Assembly: GCA_045107085.1 (NCBI GenBank)
Contig: JBGCFT010000028.1
Location: forward strand, 1 to 63,871
Reading direction: 5' to 3'
Source: NORP309 sp045107085
Lineage (GTDB): Bacteria > Pseudomonadota > Gammaproteobacteria > Xanthomonadales > Marinicellaceae
DNA length: 63,871 nt
Position numbers and translations under genes: made by a program. Each line of letters starts with the position of its first letter. The stretch's first letter is position 1. The notes under the pieces are model-generated. The model ran no database searches and was not told the DNA's origin. It saw only the letters and a program-made list of their open reading frames with translations. Below are positions 17,083-26,534 of the stretch, one piece after another.

Positions 17083-18225
17083 ATGTCAGAAATTGATTCA
17101 TCATTAAAACAACACAGTTTAGCATTGACAGAAATGATTAAGCAACGTATCTCACAAGATAAAAACATTAGTTTTAGTGAGTTTATGCAAATGGCTTTAT
17201 ATCAACCAGGAATGGGGTATTATTCATCAGGTTTACATAAATTTGGTGAACAAGGAGATTTTGTCACTTCGCCCGAATTAGGTGTTTTATTTGCGCAATG
17301 TATGGCACAACAATTTAAACAAGTGCTGTCCGAGTTAGAATCGCCTGTTATTTTAGAATTGGGTGCAGGTACTGGACAATTTTGTCTTGATTGTTTACTT
17401 GAGTTAGAGAAGTTAGATTGTTTACCTCATAAATATTATATTCTAGAGGTCAGTGCTGACTTAAAGTCTAGACAGCAAAAAAAAATCAAACAACTACCAA
17501 AGCCAATTCAAAAAATAGTTGAATGGATAAACCAGCCGCCATCCCAAGAATATAATGGGGTTATATTTGCCAATGAAGTCGTTGATGCTTTGCCAGTAGA
17601 AGTTTTTAAACTCATTAATGATGAGTTTAAGCAAATGCGGGTTGGTTACGACACTGACTTTACTAAAGAGTGGTGCAACTTTTCCAGCCAATTAGAGACT
17701 ACTTTGATTAATAAAAAACTTGATTTAGCAAGTGGCTATGAATCAGAGTTTATTCCGTTTTTATCTCAATGGCTGCAAAGCATTAGTTCTTGTTTATTAC
17801 AAGGTGTTATTATTTTTGTAGATTATGGATATGAAAGGGATAGTTATTATCATCCTCAAAGAGAACAAGGTACATTAGTCTGTCATTTAAAACACCAAGC
17901 AAATTTCGACTATTTTAATAACATTGGTATTCAAGACATTACTTCTTTTGTTGACTTTACTGCTCTGGCTGAAGCAGCAGATGATTGTGGATTAGTTGTT
18001 GATGGATATACTTCTCAAGCACATTTTTTGCTTTCATTAGATATTCACAATAAGTTGGGTAATGCAGAAGATGAATTTGAAGCTTATTATAAAAAATCTA
18101 CTGAAATGAAAAAATTAACAATGCCCAATGAAATGGGTGAAAAATTTAAGGTTATGGCACTGAGTCGAAAGTTTGATGAGGAACTATTAGGGTTTACATT
18201 GGCAAATCAACTGCACTTACTTTAA
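17083..18225 (+). CDS. MidA/NDUFAF7-family SAM-dependent methyltransferase
   Basis: A 380-residue class I methyltransferase of the COG1565 type, whose mitochondrial relative NDUFAF7 dimethylates an arginine in complex I. Supporting motifs are the N-terminal ISFSEFMQMALYQPGMGYY, then GDFVTSPELGVLFAQC, the SAM-binding LELGAGTGQFCLDCL, and the FANEVVDALPVE motif. The bacterial substrate is unknown. The start lies 15 bases from the divergent FolM-like gene, so each promoter must overlap the other gene's 5' end. Confidence 0.9.
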   Translation: MSEIDSSLKQHSLALTEMIKQRISQDKNISFSEFMQMALYQPGMGYYSSGLHKFGEQGDFVTSPELGVLFAQCMAQQFKQVLSELESPVILELGAGTGQFCLDCLLELEKLDCLPHKYYILEVSADLKSRQQKKIKQLPKPIQKIVEWINQPPSQEYNGVIFANEVVDALPVEVFKLINDEFKQMRVGYDTDFTKEWCNFSSQLETTLINKKLDLASGYESEFIPFLSQWLQSISSCLLQGVIIFVDYGYERDSYYHPQREQGTLVCHLKHQANFDYFNNIGIQDITSFVDFTALAEAADDCGLVVDGYTSQAHFLLSLDIHNKLGNAEDEFEAYYKKSTEMKKLTMPNEMGEKFKVMALSRKFDEELLGFTLANQLHLL

Positions 18226-18291
18226 ACTCAAAAGTCAAAGCTTGAAAAACTTGATTAAGAGGCCACAAAACCTGTACATAATATAATCTAG

Positions 18292-19491
18292 ATGCAAACA
18301 AATCAACTGCTATTAAAGTTAAGAATTCAATGGTTTAAATTAAAAGCCATGGAGTTTTTAATTCGATACCAAAATGGATTGTTTGTCTTGATTATTTTTC
18401 TTCCTGGTATAGCTGTTGGTGATAATCTATTGTTGATATTAAAAGCTCTGTCTACCCCATTTTTACAAGTCGGCAATCCTGAAAGCTTATTTTTACAAAA
18501 ATTGATTTGGTTATTCCTCTTACATCTTATATTTATCACTTTTAGTCAGTCACAAAGTCTAGGTATTAAAGGTGGAGGTATGGCAATATACTTAAGATCA
18601 TTGCCTATATCAGGAATTGTGTACCATAAGATAAATTTAATACTTATCTTATTCGCTAACCATTTTCTATGGATTATTATTGTTTCGAGCTTTTATTTTC
18701 AAGTAGTAACCGATGATAACAATAAATTCCTGATATTATTTAATAACTTAATATTGGTGTGTACACTGATAACCTCACAGTATATTGTTCTATTTAACTT
18801 TAAGCTGAAGCTTTTATTATGTAATATATTAATTAGTATTTTATTATTTGTGAAAACAATAGATTCTAATAAATATTTTTTGAATTTAGTCATATTAGCC
18901 TTATGGATTTATTTGATATTTCAAATAGTGAAACCAGATAAAAACATCAAATCATTCAACTGGACTAAGAAAATAAAAAGTATGCCACTGATGAGTAACT
19001 GGCATTGCCTAATGCTATTCAGAGCAAAGCTTGTCAGCACATGTTTCAGATTGTTACTTTTATTTTTACTTATTATAGGTTTTACCCTTGTTGCTTCACA
19101 TTTTATTCGGATTAATTCAGGACAACTTTTACCTTATGCATTGGTGATTGAAGGGCTGTTAGCTTATTATTTAAGTGGTTTTTTTGTTTTTTATGTTGAC
19201 CAGAGAAATCAATTACAATTTTTATTTAGAACTTTACCTTTTACAAAATTTTATTGGTTCTATCGGGATTATTTAAGTGTTTTATTGTTATCATTGTCTC
19301 TACATTGCCTTTTATATTTTCTCATTCAGCCACTCTTAAGTTATCTAGAATTACTCTATTTAGTGGCATATCATTTACTGCTACTTTTGGTATGTTATCC
19401 TATTCGTGTCTTTGCTAAGACACATCAAACCATTCTTACTTTTATGGTTTTAACCATCGTAACTGTATTTACTTTATATAATTATTCATGA
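18292..19491 (+). CDS. Membrane subunit of an ABC transporter
   Basis: A 399-residue, very hydrophobic protein with about ten predicted helices in two halves, split by a basic segment near residues 215-235. It has no conserved motif that I recognise, but its stop overlaps the start of an ABC ATPase gene by four bases (ATGA), so it is the likely permease partner. The unusually high Leu, Phe and Ile content is typical of poorly conserved exporter permeases. The substrate is unknown. Confidence 0.65.
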   Translation: MQTNQLLLKLRIQWFKLKAMEFLIRYQNGLFVLIIFLPGIAVGDNLLLILKALSTPFLQVGNPESLFLQKLIWLFLLHLIFITFSQSQSLGIKGGGMAIYLRSLPISGIVYHKINLILILFANHFLWIIIVSSFYFQVVTDDNNKFLILFNNLILVCTLITSQYIVLFNFKLKLLLCNILISILLFVKTIDSNKYFLNLVILALWIYLIFQIVKPDKNIKSFNWTKKIKSMPLMSNWHCLMLFRAKLVSTCFRLLLLFLLIIGFTLVASHFIRINSGQLLPYALVIEGLLAYYLSGFFVFYVDQRNQLQFLFRTLPFTKFYWFYRDYLSVLLLSLSLHCLLYFLIQPLLSYLELLYLVAYHLLLLLVCYPIRVFAKTHQTILTFMVLTIVTVFTLYNYS

Positions 19492-20096
19492 CTTTCATTT
19501 CTATAAAAAATTTAACCATTCAATTCGATGAACTCACTGTATTTGATGATTTTAGTAAAGAGTTCGGAAAAGGGCTACATTGGATTAAAGGACCAAATGG
19601 TTGTGGAAAAAGTACTTTTCTGAAGAGTTTGTCAGGCATTATAAGTGTTGAAAAGGGTAATGTGTGTCTTCTAGGTCTTGACCTTCATTCGCAAAGTTTA
19701 CTGGCAAAATCTAAAATATGTTATGTCGCAGATAAACCCGAAGTTTATCCATTTATGACGGGTATTCAGTATTTAAAAATGATTGCTAAGATTAAAAAAG
19801 TTGATCTCAACCCTGAACTATATAGATGGCTAGATGATTTTAATTTACAAGCCTATCAAAACATAGAGTTCTCTCAAATGTCATTTGGTACACGAAGAAA
19901 AATAACATTATGTGCTTGCTTAATTGCTAATCCTCAAATTTTATTATTGGATGAACCATTTAATGGATTAGATGATAAATCGGCTAAAAGTTTAAAAGAT
20001 TGGTTATTAGAAGTCAGTGAAAAAAAGTGTATTCTCATTGCTTCTCATGGGTCTTACTTTAAAAGCAATGAATATAAGAGTATATTAGAATTGTAA
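19488..20096 (+). CDS. ABC transporter ATP-binding protein, CcmA-like
   Basis: A 202-residue minimal ATPase with Walker A GPNGCGKST near residue 37, a weak signature (MSFGTRRK), Walker B with the catalytic Glu in ILLLDEPFNGLDD, and the switch His in IASHGSY. The short length and LDEPFNGLD form resemble CcmA and other small exporter ATPases. It is translationally coupled to the membrane protein upstream. No ccm genes are nearby, so a role in cytochrome maturation is not supported, although a c-type cytochrome lies about 1.5 kb away. Confidence 0.85.
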   Translation: MTFISIKNLTIQFDELTVFDDFSKEFGKGLHWIKGPNGCGKSTFLKSLSGIISVEKGNVCLLGLDLHSQSLLAKSKICYVADKPEVYPFMTGIQYLKMIAKIKKVDLNPELYRWLDDFNLQAYQNIEFSQMSFGTRRKITLCACLIANPQILLLDEPFNGLDDKSAKSLKDWLLEVSEKKCILIASHGSYFKSNEYKSILEL

Positions 20097-20124
20097 AAGA
20101 AACCTGCAGACAGTTTTACTTAAT

Positions 20125-20868
20125 CTACTGAGTTAATCCCATTTCCTTAGCTTCTTTCTCAACCAAAAAATCTAAGACTTGCATCATTCTATCTCTGTCA
20201 TGAAGGTGCTTAGATGGTCTAAGCTTACCATTAACAATAACCGTAGGCGTGGACGTGACTTGCATTGACATGCCCATTTTGTTAGCTTTTCTTTGTTTTG
20301 AATCAACAATAAATGATTCTGCAGTACTGAGAAATTCATCTTTGTTAATATTCATTTCATCAGCAAACCATTGGGCTACTTGTTCTATGCTATTAAATCT
20401 TTTATTTTCTCTGTGTATGGCATTGAAAAGTTTATGATGAGATTCTTCGATAATTCCCATGAGCTCAGATGTGTAATAAGCTTTTTGCATTATTTCCCAA
20501 TTGGGTTGAAAATTAAGTGGTACTCTTACCAATTTGATGTGGTCAGGTTTATTCTCTAACCATTTATCTACATATGGCTGAAAAGAATCACAGTGAGGAC
20601 AGGTGTAGCCAAAAAACTCATAGACTACAACCTGTTCATTATTTTCTGTAGGGTATGGATTATCAAATATATCGTATTCACTGGCTTTAACAGACCCCTC
20701 TTGCGTTACATCGTGATCTGAAGCATGATCTGAATCATGATGTGTACCTTGAGAAGAAGCCATTGTTTTGACTGGTTTACTTTCATTACTCTCTTTGTTT
20801 TCATTACAACCAGTTAAAACCAACAAATATAGGCACAGTGCTATTAATATTTTATACTTTGAATCCAT
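20125..20868 (-). CDS. DsbA-family thiol:disulfide oxidoreductase, lipoprotein form
   Basis: A 247-residue DsbA-like protein. The signal ends in a lipobox (VLTGC), so it is probably anchored to a membrane, with a His/Asp/Ser-rich linker (DHASDHDV) before the thioredoxin fold. The active site is CPHC within YTCPHCDSF, and the cis-proline loop is TSTPTVIVNGK. I choose the ATG at 20868; the frame begins four codons earlier with a TTG immediately after the stop of the upstream dsbA. It is a duplicate of its neighbour with an added tether. Confidence 0.85.
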   Translation of the reverse strand: MDSKYKILIALCLYLLVLTGCNENKESNESKPVKTMASSQGTHHDSDHASDHDVTQEGSVKASEYDIFDNPYPTENNEQVVVYEFFGYTCPHCDSFQPYVDKWLENKPDHIKLVRVPLNFQPNWEIMQKAYYTSELMGIIEESHHKLFNAIHRENKRFNSIEQVAQWFADEMNINKDEFLSTAESFIVDSKQRKANKMGMSMQVTSTPTVIVNGKLRPSKHLHDRDRMMQVLDFLVEKEAKEMGLTQ

Positions 20869-20880
20869 ATCAACTATCAA

Positions 20881-21534
20881 TTATAAGTTCATTTCTTTGC
20901 TTTCTAAATCTGATAAATAGGAAACCATATCCAACATGCTAGTGATGGTGCCTAATTCTTTAACATTTGGCTTATATTTTCCGTTCACTATGACTGTTGG
21001 CGTTGAGGTAACTTGCATTTTGCGCATCATGTTATTTGATTGGCGCACTTTAGAATCAATCATAAATGAATTGGCTGTTGATAAGAAAGTAGCCCTATCA
21101 ACCGAGAACTTAGATTCAAACCAATCAGCTAGCTGCTCAATCGTTCTAAAGTTTTTTCTTTCTTTATGAATGGCATCAAATAATGGTTGGTGGGTTTTTT
21201 CAATAATCCCCATGGTCTCAGCTGTATAATAAGCTTTGGCATAAATTTCCCATCCAGATTGGAAGATCACTGGAATTCTCACCAACTTAACATTTTCTGG
21301 CAATTTTTTGTGCCATGGTTTTATATAAGCTTGAAAATTTGAACAATGTGGACATGTATAACCAAAAAACTCATAGACAATCACTTGATCAGCATTATCA
21401 GTTTCAAAAGCAGGGTCAATTATAGTGTAATGTTTTCCTGCAACGTAATTTTTTTGTACTTTTGAAACAGCAGAGTTTTGTGCAGAGACAGAAAAGATAC
21501 TGAAAGTAAGCAGTAATAAAACAATTTTATTCAT
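20881..21534 (-). CDS. dsbA: Thiol:disulfide interchange protein DsbA
   Basis: A 217-residue periplasmic oxidant that introduces disulfides into secreted proteins. It has a Sec signal peptide (MNKIVLLLLTFSIFSVSAQN), the CPHC active site in YTCPHCSNF and the cis-Pro loop TSTPTVIVNGKYKP. The length matches the usual 208-215. It is followed directly by the lipoprotein paralogue and preceded by a c4-type cytochrome gene, an arrangement known in other gammaproteobacteria, where cytochrome c4 and dsbA are neighbours. Confidence 0.92.
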   Translation of the reverse strand: MNKIVLLLLTFSIFSVSAQNSAVSKVQKNYVAGKHYTIIDPAFETDNADQVIVYEFFGYTCPHCSNFQAYIKPWHKKLPENVKLVRIPVIFQSGWEIYAKAYYTAETMGIIEKTHQPLFDAIHKERKNFRTIEQLADWFESKFSVDRATFLSTANSFMIDSKVRQSNNMMRKMQVTSTPTVIVNGKYKPNVKELGTITSMLDMVSYLSDLESKEMNL

Positions 21535-21598
21535 TTATATTTCTCGGTTCGTTAATTGAAATGGTTTGGACTGTATTTTTGTTTTAAAGTTCATAAAC

Positions 21599-22210
21599 TT
21601 ATTCAGAATATAGCCCTTGGATATAACTAGAAACTGCCTTGATTTCTTCATCAGTCAAATATTGTGCAATATCGGCCATTATTTTACCATTGGTATCTCC
21701 TTCGGCACCGTAGGTTACGCCTTTTCTATACTCTATCAAAATAGACTCAGTATAAGCAGCATTTTGACCTGCTAAAACAGGATATCCAGTTAATGGGTTG
21801 CCTTTTCCAGAAACTCCATGGCAAGACATACAAGCAGGAATATTCATTTTGGTTACGCCCCCTTGATAAACTGACTGACCCAACTCAATCAAGTTTTCAT
21901 CAGCAGAACCAATTTTTAGTTTTTGGCTGGCATAATATGCACCAAGATTTTCCATGTCTTCTTGGCTTAAGCCTGCGACCATTCCCGCCATTACAGACGC
22001 TGGTCTTCCACCATTTTTAAACAGCATTAATTGTCTGGTAATGTATTGCTCATGTTGCCCAGCAATATTTGGCCAAATCGGATTAATACTGTTACCATCA
22101 GTGCCGTGACAAGCGACACAAGTTGCAGATTTTTGTTTTCCTAATTCAGCATCACCAGCCATTATAAATGGTGAACAAATTAATGACAGTAAGATAAAAA
22201 TATTTCTCAT
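21599..22210 (-). CDS. Diheme cytochrome c, cytochrome c4 family
   Basis: A 203-residue periplasmic diheme cytochrome. It has a signal peptide (MRNIFILLSLICSPFIMA) and two CXXCH heme sites, CVACHG in the first half and CMSCHG in the second, separated by about 100 residues, with matching distal methionine regions. This is the two-domain c4 layout that carries electrons to terminal oxidases. I use the ATG at 22210, which has GTGGA seven bases upstream, rather than the GTG four codons earlier. Confidence 0.9.
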   Translation of the reverse strand: MRNIFILLSLICSPFIMAGDAELGKQKSATCVACHGTDGNSINPIWPNIAGQHEQYITRQLMLFKNGGRPASVMAGMVAGLSQEDMENLGAYYASQKLKIGSADENLIELGQSVYQGGVTKMNIPACMSCHGVSGKGNPLTGYPVLAGQNAAYTESILIEYRKGVTYGAEGDTNGKIMADIAQYLTDEEIKAVSSYIQGLYSE

Positions 22211-22521
22211 GATAGATTCCACTCTCGTTTATTTTAATTTTTGGATTAATACCAATCCCTATTATAAATCTAAAATGACGTTGGCATAAAGTGAATAGTC
22301 AGGATAAAACTAATATTGGTGAGTTTTTGGGTTTATCGTATTAATCGTCAGCTTTCTTTAATTAATTTGAAGCTTATGATAATTAAAATATTAGTTTCTT
22401 CTTTTGGATTTTTTTCAGCTTTTGTATTATTGATTCTATTCATCGATGTTATTAAATTAAAAAGGTTACTGCTAATTTATTAGTTCATAAAAAGAGTTTA
22501 TATAGGTTAAAATATTTACTT
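22211..22521. other. 311-base divergent intergenic region
   Basis: This gap separates the cytochrome gene (minus) from rmuC (plus) and must hold both promoters. It is strongly AT-rich. I see no tRNA, strong terminator or clear consensus promoter pair. The only coding potential is a 35-codon frame at 22376-22483, listed separately. Confidence 0.5.
22376..22483 (+). CDS. Possible 35-residue single-helix membrane peptide
   Basis: An ATG-initiated frame encodes a peptide with a short basic start (MIIKIL), one continuous hydrophobic stretch (GFFSAFVLLILFIDVI) and a basic tail (KLKRLL), the shape of a small membrane protein with a positively charged C-terminal end. No convincing ribosome binding site is seen, and AT-rich DNA often yields hydrophobic frames by chance. 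It ends 38 bases before rmuC. Confidence 0.2.
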   Translation: MIIKILVSSFGFFSAFVLLILFIDVIKLKRLLLIY

Positions 22522-23997
22522 ATGAAGATTGAAATTCTACACATCGTTTTATTTGTTGTTGGATTGTTCATTGGCGTGTTAATTGCTTGGTTGATTATGA
22601 GGTCTAGAGCAAAACTTGTAATATTCAATGAAACAACACACAATTTAAAAGAAAAAAATACATTGAGACAGAAAAATGAATTTCTCTGTGACGAGAATGC
22701 TGAATTACAGGAACAAAGACATAACCAAGAAAATATTTTAATAAAGATAAGTGACGAAAATAAAACATTAACGACACATTTTGAGGTATGCAAGCAGAAA
22801 TTTAAAGATTTAAAAAAGCACTATGAAGAGTCACAAAATAAAATAAGTCATTTAAAATCAGAATTAGAATTTTTCAGCACAGAAAATATCAGTTTTAAAG
22901 AAAAAATTGCAGAATTAAGCACCTTGAACAAACAACAAAAACTAGCGGCACATGAAAAATTAACATTACTTAACGAATCACGTGTTGAAATGACCAATCA
23001 GTTTAAATCGCTAGCACATGATATATTTGAGGAAAAAAATAAACAGTTTTCTGATACCAGTAAAGAAAGGCTTGATAATATTCTTAATCCTTTTAACAAA
23101 CAATTAAACGAATTTAAAAACACGGTTAAGGATGTTTATGTGAACGAAGCCAAACAAAGAGCTTCGTTGAAAACTGAAATAAAAGGATTAAAAGATCTCA
23201 ATCACCAATTAAACAAAGAAGCCATAAATCTAACCAAAGCATTAAAAGGAGATAAAAAATTACAAGGAAATTGGGGTGAATTAATATTAGAAAGGGTATT
23301 AGAACAATCTGGTCTTCGCAAAGATTTTGAATATGAAGCACAAGGAGGTTTTCGTGATGCAGACAATAATATTCTTAAGCCCGATGTAATTATTCATTTG
23401 CCTCAAGGAAAAGATATTATTGTTGACTCCAAAGTTTCCTTGGTCGCCTATGAAAAATATTCTTCAGCAAGCGATGAAGAGCAATCAATGTTACTAAAAG
23501 AGCATATTAAAGCCATAGAAAATCATATTAAAGCATTAAGTGAGAAAGATTACAGTAGCTTGAAAGGTATTAAGTCTTTGGATTTTGTCCTAATGTTTAT
23601 TCCAATTGAACCGGCTTTTATGGTGGCGTTTCAAGACAATGAAAAACTATTTTCCGATGCTTTTAATAGTAAAATAATAGTCGTAACACCAACAACTTTA
23701 TTGGCAACTTTAAAGACCATCGAAAACCTGTGGCGATATGAAAAACAAAATCAAAATGCCCGTATCATCGCTGAACGAGCAGGTATTATTTATGATAAAT
23801 TTCGGGGCTTTATTGAGGACATTGAAAAACTAGGAAAACAATTAGACACAACACAAAATACTTATCATGATGCTTTAAATAAGCTTAATAAAGGCAAAGG
23901 TAACTTAGTTAATCAAGCACAACAACTATTGAATTTAGGCGTTAAAGTTAAGAAAGAAATACCAAAGTCCTTGTTAAAAAATATTGATCTGGATTAA
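22522..23997 (+). CDS. rmuC: DNA recombination protein RmuC
   Basis: A 491-residue member of the RmuC family, which restrains recombination at inverted repeats in E. coli and has a PD-(D/E)XK nuclease-like core. It has an N-terminal membrane helix (residues 6-24), a long coiled coil (about 30-200), then the conserved core with GNWGELILERVLEQSGL, the KPDVIIHLPQGKDIIVDSKV nuclease-like strand pair and FIPIEPAF. The length is close to the family's 475. It ends nine bases from the convergent rsmJ gene. Confidence 0.93.
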   Translation: MKIEILHIVLFVVGLFIGVLIAWLIMRSRAKLVIFNETTHNLKEKNTLRQKNEFLCDENAELQEQRHNQENILIKISDENKTLTTHFEVCKQKFKDLKKHYEESQNKISHLKSELEFFSTENISFKEKIAELSTLNKQQKLAAHEKLTLLNESRVEMTNQFKSLAHDIFEEKNKQFSDTSKERLDNILNPFNKQLNEFKNTVKDVYVNEAKQRASLKTEIKGLKDLNHQLNKEAINLTKALKGDKKLQGNWGELILERVLEQSGLRKDFEYEAQGGFRDADNNILKPDVIIHLPQGKDIIVDSKVSLVAYEKYSSASDEEQSMLLKEHIKAIENHIKALSEKDYSSLKGIKSLDFVLMFIPIEPAFMVAFQDNEKLFSDAFNSKIIVVTPTTLLATLKTIENLWRYEKQNQNARIIAERAGIIYDKFRGFIEDIEKLGKQLDTTQNTYHDALNKLNKGKGNLVNQAQQLLNLGVKVKKEIPKSLLKNIDLD

Positions 23998-24005
23998 GTT
24001 CAATC

Positions 24006-24701
24006 TTATTTAACATAGACATCGAATCGAGCAGCTTTTCCTATAATTTGAAATGTGGGTTTTTTATTGGTTACAAAACTGGCTTTGACAGGTCTTTTGA
24101 TAACCATTTTACTTGCATTTGATATCATTCCTTGATTGAATAGTTCTTCAGCCATATCTGCTTGATGGCCAACAATAGCTTGAAGAAACATCATGTTTTT
24201 GTTGTTTTTAGCTGATTTTTTGGTTGCTGGATACATGGGGTCAATATAAATAACATCACAATCGGTTAATTTTATCTCCCTCATGGCATCTTTCTTTCTG
24301 AGAAATATATTTTCTATATTGGATCTGTTCAATCCATCTTTTAATAACGCATACATGACAGGGTTTGATTCAAATGCAGTTATTTGTGATCCAGTCAATG
24401 ACAAAAGATAACTGTCTTTACCAAAACCGGCGGTACAGTCCATAATACTCGTGGGTTGTTTTTTTTTGCCTAAGACCGCTTTTATTATCAGCTCAGCATT
24501 AAGGTGTGCCTGGGATCTAAACTGTAATTGTTTCGATTTGAAGTCGACAAAAACATGGTGATTATCTTTCTTATGAAACATAGAAAGTTTTCGTTCATAT
24601 AATTCAATTTGATACTGAGGGCTTGAATATAAAAAAGGGTTTAAATCCAATGGATTTAAACCCAGTAACTCTAATCTTAAGCTAACAGATTTGTTGAGCA
24701 C
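24006..24701 (-). CDS. rsmJ: 16S rRNA (guanine-1516-N2)-methyltransferase
   Basis: A 231-residue class I methyltransferase that modifies G1516 of 16S rRNA. The pattern MDCTAGFGKDSYLLSL binds SAM, and IYIDPMYPATKKSAKNN is the RsmJ catalytic signature (DPMYP). The start is a GTG at 24701, three bases after the gltA stop, so it is probably cotranscribed with gltA. The E. coli enzyme is 250 residues long; this copy is slightly shorter at the N terminus. Confidence 0.9.
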   Translation of the reverse strand: MLNKSVSLRLELLGLNPLDLNPFLYSSPQYQIELYERKLSMFHKKDNHHVFVDFKSKQLQFRSQAHLNAELIIKAVLGKKKQPTSIMDCTAGFGKDSYLLSLTGSQITAFESNPVMYALLKDGLNRSNIENIFLRKKDAMREIKLTDCDVIYIDPMYPATKKSAKNNKNMMFLQAIVGHQADMAEELFNQGMISNASKMVIKRPVKASFVTNKKPTFQIIGKAARFDVYVK

Positions 24702-24704
24702 AAT

Positions 24705-25997
24705 TTATCTGTCATTTACTGATTTATAATCTCTAGTTGATGGACCAGTATAAACTTGTCTTGGTCTGCCAATTCTTGTATCGGCAGTTTCATATTGTTC
24801 AAGCCACTGTGATACCCATCCTACTGTTCTGGCAATAGCAAACATCACTGTAAACATTTGTTTTGGAATACCCAATGCTTTATAAATAATACCTGAGTAA
24901 AAATCCACATTAGGATATAGTTTTCTTTCTACAAAGTATGGGTCTTTAAGTGCAATATCTTCAAGCTTCATTGCCAGCTCAAGCTGTGGATCATTAATTC
25001 CAAGCTCTTCTAAAACTTCATGACAAGCTTTACGAATAATCGTGGCTCTTGGATCGAAATTTTTATAAACGCGGTGACCAAAACCCATTAGTCTAAATTT
25101 ATCATTTTTGTCTTTGGCTTTGGCAACATATTTATCTATGTTTGACACATCACCTATTTCATCAAGCATATTAAGAACTGCTTCATTTGCTCCTCCATGG
25201 GCTGGACCCCAAAGAGAGGCTATTCCTGCTGAAATACATGCAAATGGGTTGGCGCCAGTAGAGCCTACTAATCGAACGGTTGATGTGCTGGCATTTTGTT
25301 CATGATCAGCATGAAGCATAAATAATAAATCTAAAGCTTTGGCAGCTACTGGATTAGGTTCATAAGGTTCTGATGGTACTGAATACATCATGTGTAATAA
25401 CCTTTCAGAAAATTTCAAATCATTTCTGGGGTACACAAAAGGCTGTCCAACTGAGTTTTTATAAACTGCTGCTGCTATTGTTGGCATTTTGGCAATCAAC
25501 CTTATGGCTGCTAATTTTCGGTGATCAGGATCAGACATATCCATCCAATCATGGTAAAAGGCTGCAAAAGAACCAACGACACTGACCAACATGGCCATTG
25601 GGTGCGCATCATATTGAAAACCTTGCATTAACATTTTCATTTTTTCATGAACCATCGTGTGATAGCGAATATCTTTATCAAACTGAGTAAATTGATCTTG
25701 GTCTGGAAGTTCTCCATGAAGTAGTAAGTATGCCGTTTCTACAAAATTTGATTGTTCAGCTAATTGTTCAATCGGATATCCCCGATAAAGCAAAATACCT
25801 TTGCCACCATCAATATATGTAATCGCACTTCGGCAAGCTGCGGTTGCGGCAAAACCTGAGTCATAAGTAAAATAACCAGTGTTTTTGTTTAATGTTTTAA
25901 TATCAAAAGTAGGTGGACCCATAGACCCTTCGATCACAGGTAGATCTACAGAAGTATCTTTTCCAGGAATAGTTATTGTGACATGTTTATTGCTCAT
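24705..25997 (-). CDS. gltA: Citrate synthase
   Basis: A 430-residue type II (hexameric-type) citrate synthase that condenses oxaloacetate and acetyl-CoA at the entry to the TCA cycle. Key histidines are in LHADHEQNASTSTVR and MGFGHRVYKNFDPR, and the active-site aspartate is in NVDFYSGIIYKALG. The start is the ATG at 25997, with GAGG seven bases upstream; a TTG four codons earlier is in frame but unlikely. It leads an apparent two-gene unit with rsmJ. Confidence 0.97.
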   Translation of the reverse strand: MSNKHVTITIPGKDTSVDLPVIEGSMGPPTFDIKTLNKNTGYFTYDSGFAATAACRSAITYIDGGKGILLYRGYPIEQLAEQSNFVETAYLLLHGELPDQDQFTQFDKDIRYHTMVHEKMKMLMQGFQYDAHPMAMLVSVVGSFAAFYHDWMDMSDPDHRKLAAIRLIAKMPTIAAAVYKNSVGQPFVYPRNDLKFSERLLHMMYSVPSEPYEPNPVAAKALDLLFMLHADHEQNASTSTVRLVGSTGANPFACISAGIASLWGPAHGGANEAVLNMLDEIGDVSNIDKYVAKAKDKNDKFRLMGFGHRVYKNFDPRATIIRKACHEVLEELGINDPQLELAMKLEDIALKDPYFVERKLYPNVDFYSGIIYKALGIPKQMFTVMFAIARTVGWVSQWLEQYETADTRIGRPRQVYTGPSTRDYKSVNDR

Positions 25998-26113
25998 TGA
26001 AATCCTCAAATATTAAATTATTAAAACATACGTTCGATTAGTATTCTAACCAAAAGAAAACCAATTGGATAATTATTTATTGATATTTTAACTTAAAATT
26101 GAGCCAGTAGAAA

Positions 26114-26150
26114 TAAAAAAACCCGATAAATCAATTTGATTTATCGGGTT
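26114..26150 (-). terminator. Intrinsic terminator after rpmE2
   Basis: A perfect 15-bp inverted repeat, AACCCGATAAATCAA and its complement around a single central base (folding as a 13-bp stem with a five-base loop). On the minus strand it is followed by a run of seven T. It lies 26 bases after the rpmE2 stop and separates that gene from gltA. Confidence 0.9.
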
Positions 26151-26175
26151 GTTTAGATCTTCAGATATATGAGCG

Positions 26176-26421
26176 TTATTTTCTGCCGTATTTTTGACGG
26201 AATTTATCAACGCGTCCACCAGAATCAGCCATTTTATGCTTGCCAGTATAGAATGGGTGCGACTTGGATGAAATTTCAACTTTAACTAAAGGATATTCAT
26301 TGCCATCTTCCCATTGGATGGTTTCTTTTGTGTGAATAGTTGAGCGTGTCAAGAATTTAAAATCAGATGATAAATCTTGAAATACAACGTCTCTGTAATC
26401 TGGGTGTATGCCTTGTTTCAT
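26176..26421 (-). CDS. rpmE2: 50S ribosomal protein L31, type B
   Basis: An 81-residue L31 of the zinc-independent type. The typical features are MKQGIHPDYRDVVFQDLSSD, the SKSHPFYTGK block and the GRVDKFRQKYGRK end. The CxxC zinc-ribbon cysteines of type A L31 are absent. In many bacteria this form replaces the zinc-binding L31 under zinc limitation. It is monocistronic, with the strong terminator at 26114-26150. Confidence 0.96.
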   Translation of the reverse strand: MKQGIHPDYRDVVFQDLSSDFKFLTRSTIHTKETIQWEDGNEYPLVKVEISSKSHPFYTGKHKMADSGGRVDKFRQKYGRK

Positions 26422-26534
26422 ATTACTATTCCTAAAATATAATTTTTTGTTGTCGCCAAAACCTAAAATCTTGACTATAAATTTTTGAACGGCGTATCTT
26501 AATGCTAACCTTGTAGGAAGTAAACTTAAATGTG

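Noticed and set aside
18241..18270. CTTGAAA followed after 15 bases by CCACAAAA, before the ABC permease gene, resembling a heat-shock promoter
   Set aside because: The -10 part matches only five of eight positions, the spacer differs from the two good sites, and CTTGAAA is expected several times by chance in a window of this size and composition.
19488..20096. CcmA of the cytochrome c maturation system
   Set aside because: No ccmB-H genes accompany it and its partner does not look like CcmB; a general exporter ATPase is safer.
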